The notes under the pieces are model-generated. The model did no database searches. It worked only from the letters and a program-made list of their open reading frames with translations, and was not told where the DNA came from. From Grifola frondosa (Eukaryota > Basidiomycota > Agaricomycetes > Polyporales > Grifolaceae), in assembly GCA_001683735.1 (NCBI GenBank), contig LUGG01000024.1:124001-188000 (forward strand): a DNA stretch of 64,000 bases, written 5' to 3'. Shown piece by piece: positions 54,007-64,000 of this stretch. How positions within the stretch are numbered: the first letter of the stretch is position 1; each line of letters begins with the position of its first letter. Made by a program: the position numbers and the translations under genes.

Positions 54007-55459
54007 CTACTGCATCATGCCCCGGATCTTTATGAACATGATGAGCCATACGCAAGATGCATCGACTGGAGCTCGGAAAGTTGCGCTTACCGTATCATAA
54101 CTTTCTTCCTGCACAGGGTGCTGACCTTGCACGTGTGTTGGAGAAGAGAGCAGACGCACAACGCTGGATAGCCAATGCAAAATTAGCCTCACCCACGCCA
54201 TGCACTATGCAGAGAGAACTCAATTGACCCCGTCGTTCGCGTCTGTGGGATAAGGATGACCCTGTGTGTTTTGCCAGAAGGAAGGTATGTGATTCCTGCA
54301 CATCGCATACACGTTCAATGTCAGTTCGTGCCCGGTCCTCCGAAGGCCCTCTGATTCGACACACCTAGATTGGGCGTCATGACCGCCTTGGAGCCCGTAT
54401 CAAAGTTTCCCGCCGAACCGTCGGGTTTCAGCATCTTCGTTGCGAGATGGCTTGTGATTACGACCTAGATCCCAGGTCGACCGGATATTTCAGAAGCTTA
54501 TGGTTTAGTCCAGTTCTTCCGTGGGGAATGCACTTTATTACGTACAGTAAGGTTCGTGGACGCGCACGCCTTAGTGAGCGTTTGTTTGACGCGTTCCAGA
54601 ACCGTATGTCGTATGCCGTCGTTCCGGCCGACGGAACGCTGAAAGGGGAAGGAAAGCGAGTTCAGAACAAGGAGCGCTGTCTAATGAAGCAATTTCAGCA
54701 GCGAAATTTACTTCAAATTGTCATCATCTTTACCGTCGGATGCGCTGTCAAATATGAGGGAAGATTTCGCAGAAAAATCATGAGGTCTGGGAGGGTATAC
54801 AAATTCAGGTGGTATAGGAAGCTTTGATAATCCGTCGGCATTGACGTAGACTCTGCGATGCAAAATGCGTTACTATTGCGAGAACGAATAAGATCAGCGG
54901 TGCATTTACTCTGCAATATTTTGTTGAGAGCAGCCGGAGGGACCATATTCTGCATATCTATAGCATCGTCAGTAAAGTGTCTCCAAAAGTATGTACGCGG
55001 ATAAAAATTCTCACCTACGAAAATTACTTTTTCTCCGAGCGCGATGAAGCTTTTGACCGTGTTTGCGGCGAGAATTTCCTTGCCTGATCCCGGAGGGCCG
55101 GAAATTTCGAGGATATGACCGCGCTTCAAGCCACCGTCCAATAGCCTATCGACCGGACCGCAGCCAGTAGAATACTTCCTAGTAGCACCGACCATCGAGG
55201 CCGCAGACTGAGTCATCGGAAGTGCCCTCCCTCCTCGTGTGGCCGAGAAGACGGCCTGAGAAGAGGGCAGTGATATGTTCAAATCTAAATCAATGTGGCA
55301 GGTCATTTGCTGAGTATATATTTTTCGTAATTACTGACCTTCTGCCAATGATTCTGCCGTGGAAGCTGCCAGGTCTTGCACTGTTTCGTAACCCCCTCGC
55401 GTAAGGGCAGAAAGAGTGGAAGAGGGCAAAGATAAGGTTGATAGCGGCCTGTTAGACAT
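54007..55459 (-). CDS. RAD51 paralog (RAD51C/RAD55-like recombination mediator)
   Basis: RecA-fold protein expected to help load RAD51. The start is ATG 55459 (MSNRPLSTLSLPSSTLSALT). A first intron leads to AVFSATRGGRALPM and STGCGPVDRLLDGGLKRGHI. Walker A is EISGPPGSGKEILAAN, with Glu where Thr or Ser is expected. GEKVIFV|DMQNM follows across an intron. Walker-B-side text is SLSFPFQRSVGRND, then LERVKQTLTKACASTNLT. Then LATKMLKPDGSAGNFDTGSK, a further exon YLPSGKTHRVILIPQTRTTG, and VVRLLSSPTHVQGQHPVQEE with the end near 54007. Seven or so introns. Whether the last residues are spliced (GTAAGC at about 54092) or read through does not move the stop. Which paralog this is needs a tree. Confidence 0.85.
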
Positions 55460-55791
55460 TCTGACAGTGTAAAACTTTGACTAAAATCAGATCAGGATAG
55501 GCGTGTCGTTGGCCTCCTCGAAAGCAGTGGTATAACCCGTACGCAGACGCACAGGAATGATGACTGAACGTTGAGAATCAAACGCGCGGTCCGACGCGTC
55601 TGTGGCGTGGGAATGTGGCCTATAATAAAGCGCGTCTTAAAACCTGCGGAAGCCGCCGGACTTTCTTGTTTCTCAACTTCGTTCTTGCTCTCCTCTTGTT
55701 GCTTCTTGCTCTCATTCCTTTATATCAGTTGTTTTCTTGCTCATAGACGTAGCACTCGCTCAATAATATTCCAGCTCCAAATAGCGTCACA
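55460..55791. promoter_or_regulatory. Bidirectional promoter, RAD51 paralog / RRM protein, with ACGCGT
   Basis: 332 bp between divergent starts. ACGCGT at 55594-55599 lies 135 bp from the RAD51-paralog ATG, inside ACGCGCGGTCCGACGCGTC. C/T-rich tracts at 55660-55720 precede the plus-strand gene. Confidence 0.45.
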
Positions 55792-57672
55792 ATGACCTCG
55801 TCGTTAAGCCCAGTTTTCAAGTTCAAACGAGAAGCTTATGCCGTGCGGGTCGAGAACGTCGCAGAATCCGGTCCGTTCTATTGTTTCTGCGGAACACATG
55901 CCATAGATCTTGCTGACGAGACATTCATTCATTTTTATTAGTATCCCGCCGTGAGATTGTAGAATTGTTCAATAGTCTGATTGGTATCTTCGACGAACTT
56001 TCTCCTTCGATTCTTCGCTTATCTTTAATACTTGATGCATTCTACCAGGCGATGTACGCAAATGCGAGGAGGCTTTTGATGATAATCGAAGGATTTTGAC
56101 CTTGTCGTTCTCTACGCAAGACGCCGCCAAGTACGTGACCTGACTATATGCGCGTTGTTATGCCCTGAGGCCATTACTCCGTCATGTAGGAAAGCTCTGT
56201 GCATGTCTGGTTATACTGTTGCCGGGGTGCCGTTGTAAGTGGAACCATAGCACGCGTTTTGACGTCATTTCCTCAATACTTTACCGCATTCACCTTCTCC
56301 ATGCTCAGGACGGTCAAAGTCCCTCTGCCATCCGAAGGTCATCGAATCATCAAACAAGGCAAGCAGTTGGACGTTCGCCGGAATCTTTACGTTCTTGGCC
56401 TTCCTTTCGACCTCACGAAGTGCGCACTTCCGCCTTATCATCACTCACTGGTATGCTGGAGGTAATATTCATTTCTAGATCTGAATTTGCGGAGATATTC
56501 TCCCATTATGGGTCGTAGTAGCGCATGCCGTCATTCTCGCCACCGTGGACAACGCTTCGCGGCGACGTGGCTTTGTGGTGATGAGTCGACACGGTGAAGC
56601 CAAGCTAGCCATGGATGCGTTGAACCGCAAGGAAATCAAGTACGTCATCTCTCGAAGCCTTGCTCAGTGATATTTTTATACTTTGTCTCGAAGTGGCCAT
56701 GTTATAGATGTTTCCTGGGCTGTCGTCCAACGTTCAGAAGGTACATTGAATGCTCTTCATATGTCAATTGACGGTGTTTTAGTCCGATTCTCGTCTGAAA
56801 GGCTTTCTCGATGGTGGCGACCGTACAACAATGCTGGCCAATCAATCTCCTTCTCCTTCACCTGCACAGTTTGAGCTGGGGTGTACCAACACTGCTGTCT
56901 CTCTGCCTCATACGCCGATTACTGTGACTCCTCCTGCGGAAGCACACCCGTCTCGCTACTCTGTCCAAACTGCTAGTCTCTTGGTGAAAAATCTACCTGC
57001 TGTTCTCTTTTCTCAGCCCGCGGACTTGCATCCTCTGTTTGGTCCCTTTGGTGAGGTCAAAAGGCTGGATATATTGCCATCTGGCTCTGCAGGTGTCCTT
57101 CAAAACAATATCTCGGTCGTTGTGGAATATGCTACGATGACACAAGCAATGGAAGCTCTTCAAGTTCTGCATGGTCAAGCATACTCAAGCGATCCTGTTA
57201 CGGCCGAGTTCTTGCAACCTATTGCTCCCGAAGGCGATGCGGCAGTCCTTATGTCGCCGGGAGATGACATGAAAGCCGGGCTTAATCCTCTTGCAACCCC
57301 TTTCATTATTCCGGCAGGTTTCCCACCGAATACCTTGCTTGCTCCTCTGGCGTCTATCTACCCCGAGGCGAAGGTTCACCGAACCGACCTTACTGCAGCT
57401 TCGAATGGTCTTCTTGCTGTCAACCCTCAACACCTCACTCCATACGCGACACCATCCTCACTTATGTATTTGCCGGTTACTGGAACGACTAGACCCAATT
57501 CTGCTCCTTCAGAGTAAGTTTTTCTTCGTGTATGATTATCCATCCCGTGACGCTTGGCTTCAGTTGGGCTGGCCAACCGTATCACTTGGTGCCGGGACGG
57601 TGGGCTTGCTCTCAAATGCACCGCTTTTCCAACCTATCCACGCCTTCTCTTCAGTCGACCTATACTGCTTGA
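55792..57672 (+). CDS. RNA-binding protein with RRM domains
   Basis: The start is MTSSLSPVFKFKREAYAVRV. Short exons give a first, weak RRM-like part (EEAFDDNRRILTLSFSTQDA, then NKALCMSGYTVAGVPL). The second RRM is RRNLYVLGLPFDLTK (RNP2), SEFAEIFSHYG, then RRRGFVVMSRHGEAKLAMDA (RNP1-like GFVVM) and HVIDVSWAVVQRSEG. The third is TASLLVKNLPAVLFSQPADL, HPLFGPFGEVKRLDIL and ISVVVEYATMTQAMEALQVL. The C-terminal part is Pro/Ala/Leu-rich. An intron with GTAAGT donor at 57515 leads to DWAGQPYHLVPGRWACSQMH and a stop at 57670-57672. The end is less certain, as more exons could follow to about 57780. The RNA targets are unknown. Confidence 0.75.
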
Positions 57673-58209
57673 CACCTTGCAGCTGCGATTCCATTCAATC
57701 ACATCAAGTACGCGAAACAAACCTCCCCGCTTCTTCATAACGACAAAAATCGTTTCAGCTTTGTATACCCGCTTCAGGTATGTTCGTCAACTACGCTAGT
57801 TAACTTTAATATTCACGAGACATACAAGACATGGTTTCATTGAGAGATATCGGGCGTGAGGAAAATTGTCAGTCTCGCTTTAATTGTTCTCGAGATCCTT
57901 GTTGCACGAAAAGAATAGCTTCCTGTAACGCCTGCTAGGCGATGAGCTCCTCGAGATGATGTCACAATGCATAGAATTTTCTCCCGCAGTATACGTAGTG
58001 TCTCAGACGCGCAGCGCTTATGACGTTCCGACAGCTCAGAATACAGTGTACCAATTGTTACCTTGCGTCGACCTCCATGTTATTCTATTGCAGGACATAC
58101 AAAACACGAAATCTCTAAGAGGACTCTACGCTGGGTCATTGGCAGCCATTCCTTGTGCATAATCTCCGTTCTTTGACCAGATCACAGACCAGAACGGCAG
58201 TCTGGTGCA
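57673..58209. other. Intergenic region, RRM gene / HEAT-type gene
   Basis: About 540 bp. Several splice-like sites remain (for example GTATGT at 57778), so a 3' extension of the RRM gene or a 5' exon of the next gene cannot be excluded. Nothing else is recognised. Confidence 0.4.
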
Positions 58210-61200
58210 ATGTCCTCCCGAAACGCAAAACCTTCTGGAGACAGACCTGTCAAACGCCGTCTGTTTTCCTTCGACTCTCTCAGAAGAGAGAAATCCGGCT
58301 CGGACTCTGAAACTACATCAATTGTGAGCGCGAATTATCGCAGGAGGCCATCCAATGATTCCTCCACTCTATTGACTCTCGCGGAGATGCACAACGATGA
58401 GAACGACCCGTTCTCAGACACGGGTCCATGGACGGAGAAAGGTGTTGTAGGTTCTCCAGAGGAGCAGAGTGAGCAGCACTTTGCTGCGGTGGATACCGAG
58501 GTCAATGTCCAGCTCCACGCCCCCAAGGCAGTCCCTACGCTTGATCTCAGTGATGTCAAGACAATGCTGGGAGCTTCGGAGAATGAAGTACTTGTCCCAC
58601 CACCCTCGCCTTCTCGACGACGCTGGAATACACTCCGCTCACACGTTCTTCCGTCCCTGACTGAGAGCGAAACACCCTCTCTACCTCCCGAACCCACAGA
58701 AATCCAACGTCCGGGCACACCTACTTCCCGTCCACAGACACCCCGCATGTATCGCTTTGGTCAAAAGAAGTCTATGCGTCATGTTGTGGACCAAGCCCGT
58801 GAGGTGGCGGTCGACGAGACACGGAGACTAACGGACAACATACGGAGGGCATGTTGGGCCGTACGCTACGGTGAGGTGTCGGTGCGGCAGAAGGCGGAAC
58901 GAGAAGGTACGCTGGGCACCGTAGGCTCTACCCTGCACCTCCCCTTCATGACGTCGACACCGTCATTGGCGGCGGCATACGGCGCGTCCACAGTCCAGAG
59001 GCCGCCATCCATGCAGTCTCTCGCCTTTTCTCCTGTTACTGTCCCTTCGGTCACCCATATCGCGCGGGCGCTCACATCTTCCAGCTCTATCAACCGACCG
59101 AGAGTACTTCCTCTTGAAACGCAAGTTCTCTCCGCCCTGCTGGTACCATTTTTGGGTCCTTACACAAACGAACATGCAGAAGTAGAACAACAGACTGCTG
59201 TGGAAACATTTGAATATGCAGTTAGGACATGGAAAGCGCCATCGAGCGAGGTTAGCTCTCTCTTTCCCATCTTACTTCGGTGGGGACTTAACGAAACCGC
59301 TATCAGGAAGAGCTGGAGCGGTGTCTATGGTGCTGTCAAGCAGCTTCGGTTCCGTCGCGATCGCGTATACGGATCCTAGGTGCACTTTCTGCATTACTTT
59401 TCTCTCGCGAGAAGACCTTCCGCACAGATACGCCCATTATACTGCAAACTCTGCTTCAGGCTATGTTCTCGCTTCTCTCCTCCCTTGCATCGTCAAATGC
59501 GTCTTCCGAAGCCGAGTCCCTGAAAGCCTATATTTTTGCTATCAAAGATGGACAATGCGGGACTCCCACTCCCCCCGCCCTTGAGAAGGAATATGGGGTG
59601 AGATTCTCTGGCGCCGACCGAAATGAGAAAGTACGAGACATCATCACTACGGAAAGTGTCATTGGTTGTCTTGAGGTTGGCTCAGAAGCCTGTCGTCGAT
59701 GGTCCTTGCGACATTTATTAGAAGTATGTGGTCTATGACTTTGAACCCGTGAATGTACCCTCTAACAGGTTTTCTAAATAGGAATATTGGACACTGCCTG
59801 AACCCGCCATGAAACAGACGCCCCTCCTGTCCTGTATGAACTGGCGAAAGCTCAAGACTTTCATCAGTTCTGCCATTGCGCTACTATCTTCTTCCCTAGC
59901 TGATGCGCAAACCTTGATAATGGATTGTGATGCTATCGTCGGAGTGTTGCGTAGTCGCGTTCTTCCTGAAGTTGAAGCGATGCAAAATGACGACTTTGCG
60001 GCAGAGATCCAAAACAGAGTGGTTCGACTTACCCTCGAGCTACTGTGCATCCGTGGCAGCAGCGAAAGGGAGTACGTGATGAGGCAATTCTGCCGATGGT
60101 TCCGTGACGATATGAGGTGGAAACTGAGCATCGAAAAGACGATACAAGAGTTCGTAAGTTTGATGGTGTAGCGTTACTGCTGTTGTCCCGGGCATTCATA
60201 CCTTTATTTCTCAATAGATTGCCGAAATTGAGTGGCCAGTCATTTTCCGGTTGCTGCCGACTGTTGTCGAGGAACTCCCTGAGGAGATCCGCATGCTCAT
60301 GGTTTCGAGTATATTGCCACGGTTGAACGACGTGAGTTTTGGCCTTTTGCTTGTATCTTTCGCTGTCTGATGATTTCATTTCTGAATTTCAGCGGCTAAT
60401 GGCAGATCCTCCTGAGTACCCATGCACGCCACTCTCAGTGTTCTTGGAGACTGTGTCGCGCATGTGTCCGAAAGCGTTCTTCAAACCTATCTTCACGTGC
60501 GCCGTCTCTTCGAAGGATCTGACAATTGCCAATCAACTCTGTGTCTTCCGCATCATTGCGAAGTATATGCCGGATTTCTGGACTTTTGATGCTGAAATGA
60601 TGTCTGTTGCGCTTATGAGTGAAACAAGCAATACCAAATCTAGAGGAAAGGGTGCAGCTCCTACGTGGGGCAAAGTTCGTCTTGGCCAGTTAGTACTGCT
60701 GTTCGAGTTGATAGAGCACTTGCGAACAGTGCGAGATTCCAAGGATCTTTCGGCTGTGAGCGTCACACATTATTTGATTTGATTTGATTTTTTCATAGAT
60801 ATTGTATAGCTTTCTGCTGCTGCGAAGTTCTTCACTGCTCTTGAAGCACGTCTTGGTCTTATGCTTGAGACGAAGGTAAATATAGGCGAATCTATTCCAG
60901 TCGCTCTTCACTGACATATTTGCAGGAACAAAGCACACTTATTCCCGTTTCGCAGCGTTTTCTGTTTTGCTCTTTGTTCCGTGAGATTAGACTTCTGACT
61001 CGTTCGTTGAAACCGTACGTCATATAATCTCAACACCTTCAAGAAAACATTTGAGCTTAAAATTTCTTCGTTCAGTGCATCTTGGCTTCCGTCCGTTGTG
61101 TCATGGGCTCTATATGATCCAACGCAAGATGCAGATCAGGCATTCAACATAGATGATGATGATGAGGAAACCATGGCTACTTTTGATAAGCTGCAAGCTC

Positions 61201-64000
61201 TGTACGCACAAGCTCAGGCGGGCGCCAGCGGATCAGGTAAGGTACGTGAAGCAGATCTGGATAAATCTTTCGAACCGCTCATCCACGATCAGCGCAGGAC
61301 GACAGTGATCCTACCGTCGAATCCCGACATTCAAGCTACGAAGAAGGCACAGAACGATGACTCAACCCCCGATGTTTTGGCCGACAGGCTTGAGAAGTTA
61401 AAGTCGCTCCACCATGCGCTCAGATCGACCATCCTCGAACTTCTCGTCACGATCTCTGGACTGCTCACACCCGAAGATTATTTACGTCTAACATCGACAT
61501 TGTGGCATCGGCATCTCGATGACACTTCTATCAATGTGGTTGCACCGGTGCGTCATACGATTGTCTCTGTAATACGATTATTTACTTCCGACATATCAAG
61601 ACTTGTTTTCTCGTTATGCAGTGTGCTGAGAAGAACGCTGATGACTTTGTGCGGATAATCGAGGATGATTTGTCAAGGTGAGCTCCACAACACAGTCACT
61701 TATAGTACCCGCTGAGTGATTGGCATTAGCACGGACTCCGGCGTACGCTGTGAAGCGATACAGAAAGTCTCGACTATCCTCAGTTGGCGATTCCAAATAC
61801 TCTCACAAGAAGTCATCCTTGACAGGACATATCGTCGTCCTTTCAAACTCTCACGTCCGCCAATTCTCTTCGTACCTACAGACATCGGGACCAACTTATT
61901 TATCCTCGAAGAAGATCCGGATGATTTCAAGGACAGCAACGGACTTGCTCTTCCTCTGGAACTAAGGAGACGTCTCTCAGAGATTGGATGGACAGAGGAG
62001 CGTGGAGAGATTGATCCACGAACCGAAAAGATCAAAACGCCTATGACCCTGTTACCCACTCAGCAACTCGACGCGTTCAGCATTGGAGCTGATACTCCTC
62101 CGCCGCAAGACGAGTCGCGGAGCGCGAGCCCAAGTCCTGAGCCATCGCCTACGAAGTCGTCCGCTGGAGACATGTCAGTCATAAGGAGAGACTCCAGCAG
62201 CACCGGTCGATCACCTGGGGCCAGGCGTCGGCCAGTCTTCGTTTCAACACTGGTAGCTCTGTTTCCTCGATTGGCCTCCATGATGAACGACGACGACTTC
62301 TTGGTATCTAGTATCGCAAAAAACCTTGTAGTGGACCTCATGCGCGATGATCCGGCATTGCTATCTCGTACCGTATTCCACCAACTCTCTGGAGATCCTA
62401 GCAGTGTTCTTTCCGCCATTTCCACACTGAGGACATTCTTGCATGTACAGCATACACTGCCACCCGGAATGGCACATCATGTTCTAAATCACCTCGCTGG
62501 CTTCTTGAAGTCATCCGTGCGCCACACAGAGCTGACACATCCTCTCCAAAGCTACGCATACTGTGTCCCGGTCATAGCTAAACTCGTCGTTCAAGTCGGC
62601 AAATTGTCCATACGTGAGATCCGCCGGGCCAAGGTGGATATGTTCCTTATTCCCTCCGGATCCCTCTGGTTCCCTCCCTCTGCCCCCACTGGTCCAATGT
62701 TTCCCAGAGCGCTAGGAACGGATAACAATCCTTTCGAACCTTTACCGTCCACTCTCGTTTGGATCACTTTGATTCGTACATCCCAGAACATGCTATTTTT
62801 GAGCATGCTCAAGCGCAATCCGCAGGATATCAAGGCTATCCGGAAGCATATGACGAGATTAGTTTTACCTTCCCGCGGTGATAATTCAGATCAGTCCCCC
62901 ATACCCCTCGTAACCTTCGCACCTCGGAAGAGACACGAAGGCGCATTGTCTAATGATCTTGATGTTATGGCTCTATCTTTGACTCTCGCGCGGAGCTATT
63001 TGTTACTTCTCAATCAGGCTTTTCGGTCAATGTCACGGCACCTGAACGACCGCAATGAACTTGCCATTCATTTGGACGGTCTCAACCGCATTTTGCTTGC
63101 TCATGGCGATGACATCGGAATAGTAGCCCAGACGATGCTGGGTACGTTGTAAAACATGCATCTAAATACGTTGTGTTCTAACACCAGATGTGGTATAGCT
63201 CTTCTCGTAGCAAGCACTCGCTTCAGACGTTTGTTCACTTCGGGCGGTGGATACACGCTCTTCATGCCTGCAGTCATCAAGACTTATTGCGAAGCGGAGT
63301 CGCATCCTGGAATCAGAGCTGCCATCGAGTTTGCAATCAACCGCTTTTATGCTTTACACCAAGAGTCATTCGTCTTCCAAACCTTTGACATCATGTCTCA
63401 CATCATAACCCTTCCGGACGTCGATAGCGGCTGGATAGCCAAGAATGTCTATACTCTCTTCGCCACTTTGAAGAATAGCTCGCCTGCAAATGACTACGAT
63501 GCTGCGGGTATTTGTAATCTGACGAAGGCGGAGGAACAAGAGGCTTTGATGGTCAGAATAGCGGAGGAGGTGCCGCAAGCATTCTTCGCCTCGATTAGGC
63601 TGGGCGGCCAGGGCCAAAATCAGGTCACAATGGAAGTTCCTGAACAGCATGAAGGGAAACACCTTGGGCTTGACGACCTCGTTCGCCTCTTCCTTACGGT
63701 GATCGCTCATAATCCCGGGATTCAGCGTGCACAGCACTTTCTCCGATTTTTGTTGTTGCTCGCACCTTATCTTTATCATGCATCTGGTCCGGCCCGGTCT
63801 GTACTCAGGGATGGGGTAGATGCACTTGGAGTCATCCTCGTTAACAGGGGTGCAGGAAAGGCGAAGGTTCCCGAGAGCGCACAAATCCGCCCTCCAGAAG
63901 ACTACAGTTACCTCCCAGACGCCAGCAGTCAAGGGAACAGTTCACAGGTCTATTCGTCATCGTCGTCATCGTCTACCAGCGATCTGTTGGCAATGCGGCT
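58210..64000 (+). CDS. Large HEAT-type protein, UNC80-like; continues past the window
   Basis: The start is MSSRNAKPSGDRPVKRRLFS, followed by about 180 disordered residues. Then repeated helical, HEAT/ARM-like text: ETQVLSALLVPFLGPYTNEH, then LVALFPRLASMMNDDDFLVS, FHQLSGDPSSVLSAISTLRT and VFQTFDIMSHIITLPDVDSG. The segments KVDMFLIPSGSLWFPPSAPT and LVWITLIRTSQNMLFLSMLK recall fungal homologues of UNC80, the scaffold of NALCN-type channels. In fungi such proteins may go with Cch1-type channels; both points are recall and inference. About ten short introns. The apparent stop after DRVYGS (59377) is removed by a 56-nt intron, 59250-59305 (GTTAGC, branch CTTAAC, TATCAG), which continues as EELERCLWCCQAASV. 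No frame break was found. The 3' end lies outside the window. Confidence 0.72.

Noticed and set aside
53944..54171. Plus-strand 75-codon frame between the folate gene and the RAD51 paralog
   Set aside because: It overlaps the 3' exon of the paralog on the other strand and has no recognisable motif.
54447..54827. Plus-strand 126-codon frame inside the RAD51-paralog locus
   Set aside because: The minus strand here reads clear RAD51-paralog exons; the plus frame shows no family features.
58210..59379. Truncation of the HEAT-type gene at the stop after DRVYGS
   Set aside because: A standard 56-nt intron (59250-59305) with a good branch site removes the stop region from the frame and continues into conserved-looking text.

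Overview
The window is nuclear DNA of a basidiomycete fungus, most likely an Agaricomycete. Genes are dense and split by many introns of about 45-60 nt. The transposon families (a DUF6589 transposase with a RecQ-like helicase, KDZ-type remnants and a Ty3/gypsy gag) are typical of that class. Species cannot be named from the sequence.

Region 1 (1-10550) is repeat-rich. It holds the gag/protease end of a Ty3/gypsy-like element (minus strand), a C-terminal remnant of a KDZ-lineage transposase, two decayed minus-strand genes of transposon-associated families, and an 8-copy minisatellite at about 9000-9722.

Region 2 (10551-19028) is the most striking structure. A palindromic DNA transposon of 8,460 bp has two arms of 3,339 bp (10560-13898 and 15681-19019) that look identical. 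Each arm carries a full, intact DUF6589-type transposase gene facing inwards. The 1,782-bp loop carries only the C-terminal half of a RecQ-like helicase, cut off exactly at the arm junction. A 9-bp direct repeat (GACGATTAG) flanks the whole unit, so it seems to have moved as one piece.

Region 3 (19029-64000) is mostly gene-rich chromosome. In order: a DUF7918-like fragment, mitochondrial methionyl-tRNA formyltransferase, nitronate monooxygenase, MSH6, a CFA20/DUF667 protein, an alpha/beta hydrolase, an intron-containing tRNA-Gly(GCC), phosphopantothenate-cysteine ligase, two tandem Egh16-like secreted proteins (the first damaged), an epoxide hydrolase, a HET-domain protein, a hydroxyquinol-type intradiol dioxygenase, EXO1, a C2H2 regulator, GPI19/PIG-P, 5-formyl-THF cyclo-ligase, a RAD51 paralog, an RRM protein, and a large HEAT-type (UNC80-like) protein that runs off the end.

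MSH6 and EXO1 act together in mismatch repair, and the RAD51 paralog acts in recombination. Each has an ACGCGT (MCB-type) hexamer 103-135 bp upstream of its start. FMT and the formyl-THF cyclo-ligase both belong to folate one-carbon metabolism. Several conserved genes carry single-base frame breaks, sometimes in compensating pairs, which suggests residual indel errors in the assembly. Such breaks should not be read as pseudogenes without checking.
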